Assembly (NCBI GenBank): GCA_019420325.1
Contig: JAHZHK010000117.1
Coordinates: 1-7,237, forward strand
Direction: 5' to 3'
From: Coriobacteriaceae bacterium
Lineage (GTDB): Bacteria; Actinomycetota; Coriobacteriia; Coriobacteriales; UMGS124
Length of the DNA: 7,237 nt
A program made the translations under genes and the position numbers. A model generated the notes under the pieces. It was not told the DNA's origin. It saw only the letters and a program-made list of their open reading frames with translations, and did not search any database. Positions 6,063 to 7,237 of the stretch are shown here, in pieces. How positions within the stretch are numbered: position 1 is the stretch's first letter; every line of letters starts with the position of its first letter.

Positions 6063-6518
6063 ATGTTTGCGGTGTATGAGTTCGAGTTTTTTGAGGATGA
6101 GGGATGGGTGCTCGCCTTCCCCTTCGGGCTTGAAGGTGGCACTCAGGGAAGAGATATGGCGCAGGCAGTTCGCATGGCTGCAGATTGGCTTAAAGGTGAG
6201 GTAGAACACGGCCTAATGAATGGCACGCCGTTGCCTTCTCCGACGTTTGGCAATACTGCGGAACATGGCGGCACAATCGGTGTTGTGGGCGTTGAAACCT
6301 CGCTGGAGGCCATCGACACGGTGCTTGCGAGTGAGGCTGCCGAGATGCTCGGTGTTTCTCGCGGTCGCGTGTCGCAAATGCTTGCTGCTGGGCAGCTCGA
6401 GGGATTCCGCAGGGGGCGTGCCACGTTTGTCACGAGAGAGTCGGTGAAGGCCCGGCTTGCAGAGGCGCCGAAGGCGGGAAGGCCGCATCGGGGGACGCGG
6501 GAGCTTGTTGTGGCGTAA
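6063..6518 (+). CDS. hicB: HicB family antitoxin with C-terminal excisionase-like helix-turn-helix
   Basis: A 151-residue protein. The N-terminal half (1-62) shows the HicB pattern, a degraded RNase-H-like fold that binds and blocks HicA: MFAVYEFEFFEDEGWVLAFP, then LEGGTQGRDMAQAVRMAADWL and GTPLPSPTF. After a Gly/Thr-rich linker, residues 88-133 form a DNA-binding domain (ASEAAEMLGVSRGRVSQMLA, GFRRGRATFVTRESVKARL) of the MerR/excisionase helix-turn-helix type, and the tail is basic. Many HicB proteins use a ribbon-helix-helix or XRE domain here. A perfect GGAGGTG at 6050-6056 places the start at ATG 6063; the GTG at 6054 overlaps that site and is rejected as a start. It very likely represses the operon promoter with HicA as co-repressor. 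Confidence 0.87.
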   Translation: MFAVYEFEFFEDEGWVLAFPFGLEGGTQGRDMAQAVRMAADWLKGEVEHGLMNGTPLPSPTFGNTAEHGGTIGVVGVETSLEAIDTVLASEAAEMLGVSRGRVSQMLAAGQLEGFRRGRATFVTRESVKARLAEAPKAGRPHRGTRELVVA

Positions 6519-6542
6519 GGCTTTGGCTCAAGATTGAGCCTT
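6519..6542 (+). terminator. Hairpin after hicB, possible terminator
   Basis: GGCTCA (6525-6530) and TGAGCC (6535-6540) form a six-pair stem around AGAT six bases after the hicB stop. An alternative pairing AAGGCT/AGCCTT (6517-6522 with 6537-6542) also exists. The following TTGCGCCCGTT has little T-run, so it is a weak terminator at best; the tRNA terminator hairpin just downstream could help from this direction. Confidence 0.4.
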
Positions 6543-6560
6543 GCGCCCGTTAAATCGAAC

Positions 6561-6602
6561 CAAACGAAAAGAACCCGCTAGACGCAATGCCTAACGGGTT
6601 CT
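6561..6602 (-). terminator. Intrinsic terminator of the tRNA-Asn gene
   Basis: Read on the minus strand, AGAACCCG pairs with CGGGTTCT (arms at 6595-6602 and 6570-6577), with three more inner pairs (TAG/CTA) beyond one mismatch. The stem runs straight into TTTTCGTTTG. It begins about 12 bases after the end of the tRNA, an ideal position. Confidence 0.85.
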
Positions 6603-6614
6603 CAATGTTTTCAA

Positions 6615-6689
6615 TGGCTCCCCGAGCAGGGCTCGAACCTGCAACAACTCGGTTAACAGCCGAGTGCTCTACCATTGAGCTATCGGGGA
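6615..6689 (-). tRNA. tRNA-Asn (anticodon GTT)
   Basis: On the minus strand the 75-base gene folds into a complete cloverleaf. The acceptor stem is TCCCCGA/TCGGGGA with discriminator G and an encoded CCA. The D arm is GCTC-AATGGTA-GAGC and the anticodon stem is CTCGG/CCGAG with loop CTGTTAA. The variable loop is TTGTT and the T arm GCAGG-TTCGAGC-CCTGC. The anticodon GTT (plus-strand positions 6655-6657) reads AAC and AAU asparagine codons. Confidence 0.98.
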
Positions 6690-6906
6690 ATGCGGTTGTC
6701 AGCGTCTTGCGTGGTGCTCGCTGCAGGACTCAGATATATTGCACCTCTAGAGAGTCTTTGGCAACGATGATTTTCAAATATGGGGGACAAACTCATTTTC
6801 TACACAATTCCGCTATCTTCGTCTGGTTACGTATCCGCGTGCAAATCATCGCGCGTACCTGCTAATCTGGCGACTCACGTATCCTATCCACCTTCGAGGG
6901 AGAACC

Positions 6907-7237
6907 ATGATCAAAGAGATTGTCAAGGACCAGGAATTCCTTGCCCAGGTCAGTGAGCCTGCAACCATCGAGGACGCCCAGGTTGCCACCGACCTTGTCG
7001 ACACCATGAACCACCTGTCCGAGAGCTGCGCCTGTCTTGCTGCCAACCAGATCGGCTACAACAAGGCCATCATCGCCTTTGCCGACGACAACAACAAGGT
7101 CCACGTCATGTACAACCCCAAGCTCATTCAGTGCATGGGGCCCTTCGAGGCCACTGAGGGCTGCCTGAGCCTCGACGAGGAGAGCACCTCTACTCGTTAC
7201 CAGCTCATCCGCGTGGCCTATCAGGAGGAGCAGAACG
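6907..7237 (+). CDS. def: Peptide deformylase, N-terminal part (runs off right edge)
   Basis: The first 110 residues of a deformylase, the metalloenzyme that removes the formyl group from new N-terminal methionines. Motif 1 reads CACLAANQIG (41-50), where the common form is GxGLAAxQ. Motif 2, EGCLS (84-88), holds the metal-ligand cysteine Cys86. Motif 3 (HExxH) is beyond the edge. MIKEIVKDQEFLAQVSEPAT matches the N-terminus of the short deformylases of clostridial and coriobacterial genomes, which also have Cys at the first Gly of motif 1. ATG 6907 follows GAGGG (6896-6900) by six bases. No convincing promoter was found in the gene-free stretch between here and the tRNA. The divergence of motif 1 leaves some chance of a specialised or secondary deformylase paralogue. 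Confidence 0.88.
   Translation, partial: MIKEIVKDQEFLAQVSEPATIEDAQVATDLVDTMNHLSESCACLAANQIGYNKAIIAFADDNNKVHVMYNPKLIQCMGPFEATEGCLSLDEESTSTRYQLIRVAYQEEQN

Noticed and set aside
6615..6640. tRNA 3' end as an integration site duplicated within the window
   Set aside because: Only a seven-base GGCTCCC match near 2128 was found, inside a gene; no attachment repeat is supported.
6733..6764. Possible minus-strand promoter for tRNA-Asn (TTGCCA at 6759-6764 with AT-rich boxes at 6733-6741)
   Set aside because: At the right spacing (17) the -10 matches only three of six bases, and the better TATATC box is 20 bases away; too weak to list as a feature.
6587..6865. A 92-codon plus-strand open frame covering the tRNA region
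   Set aside because: It reads antisense through the tRNA and its terminator and has no ribosome binding site.
1..7237. CRISPR array, insertion sequence or rRNA
   Set aside because: No regularly spaced identical repeats, transposase-like protein, terminal inverted repeats or rRNA signature sequence were seen.

Overview
The window looks like chromosomal DNA from a GC-rich Gram-positive bacterium, most likely an actinobacterium of the class Coriobacteriia (the Collinsella / Olsenella / Eggerthella / Slackia group). The evidence is strong G/C preference at third codon positions, clear AGGAGG-type ribosome binding sites, frequent GTG starts, and the particular protein set: a PaaK-type CoA ligase, LarE, YhbY, and a peptide deformylase with a Cys-Ala-Cys motif 1. 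The genus is inferred from protein character, not shown.

Left part (1-2000): two minus-strand genes lie in tandem. The first is the N-terminal 136 residues of a phenylacetate-CoA-ligase-type adenylating enzyme, which runs off the left edge. Upstream of it in the same direction is larE, a PP-loop sulfur transferase for the nickel-pincer cofactor, whose true start is a GTG behind an AAGGAGG site. Divergent from larE is yhbY, a small ribosome-assembly RNA-binding protein, followed by a good intrinsic terminator.

Centre (2017-5301): a two-gene unit with the genes abutting (TAG directly followed by GTG). The first encodes a glutathionylspermidine-synthase-like, circularly permuted ATP-grasp ligase. 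The second encodes a 646-residue protein I do not recognise: a novel N-terminal domain, a low-complexity Ala/Gly linker with a degenerate 26-residue period, a coiled coil, and a compact C-terminal domain. This pair is the best candidate for an undescribed system. The ligase probably joins an amine to a carboxylate, and its fused-by-operon partner may be substrate, scaffold or effector.

Right-centre (5302-6540): a regulatory/accessory patch with AT-rich spacers. It holds an XRE-family repressor with a near-consensus promoter flanked by two copies of a repeat that look like autoregulatory operators. After it comes a HicA/HicB toxin-antitoxin operon behind a TTGGCA-18-TATAAT promoter. HicB carries an excisionase/MerR-like helix-turn-helix.

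Right end (6561-7237): tRNA-Asn(GTT) on the minus strand with encoded CCA and its own intrinsic terminator. An untranslated stretch (about 217 bases) with no gene that I can see follows. The window ends in the first 110 residues of a peptide deformylase.
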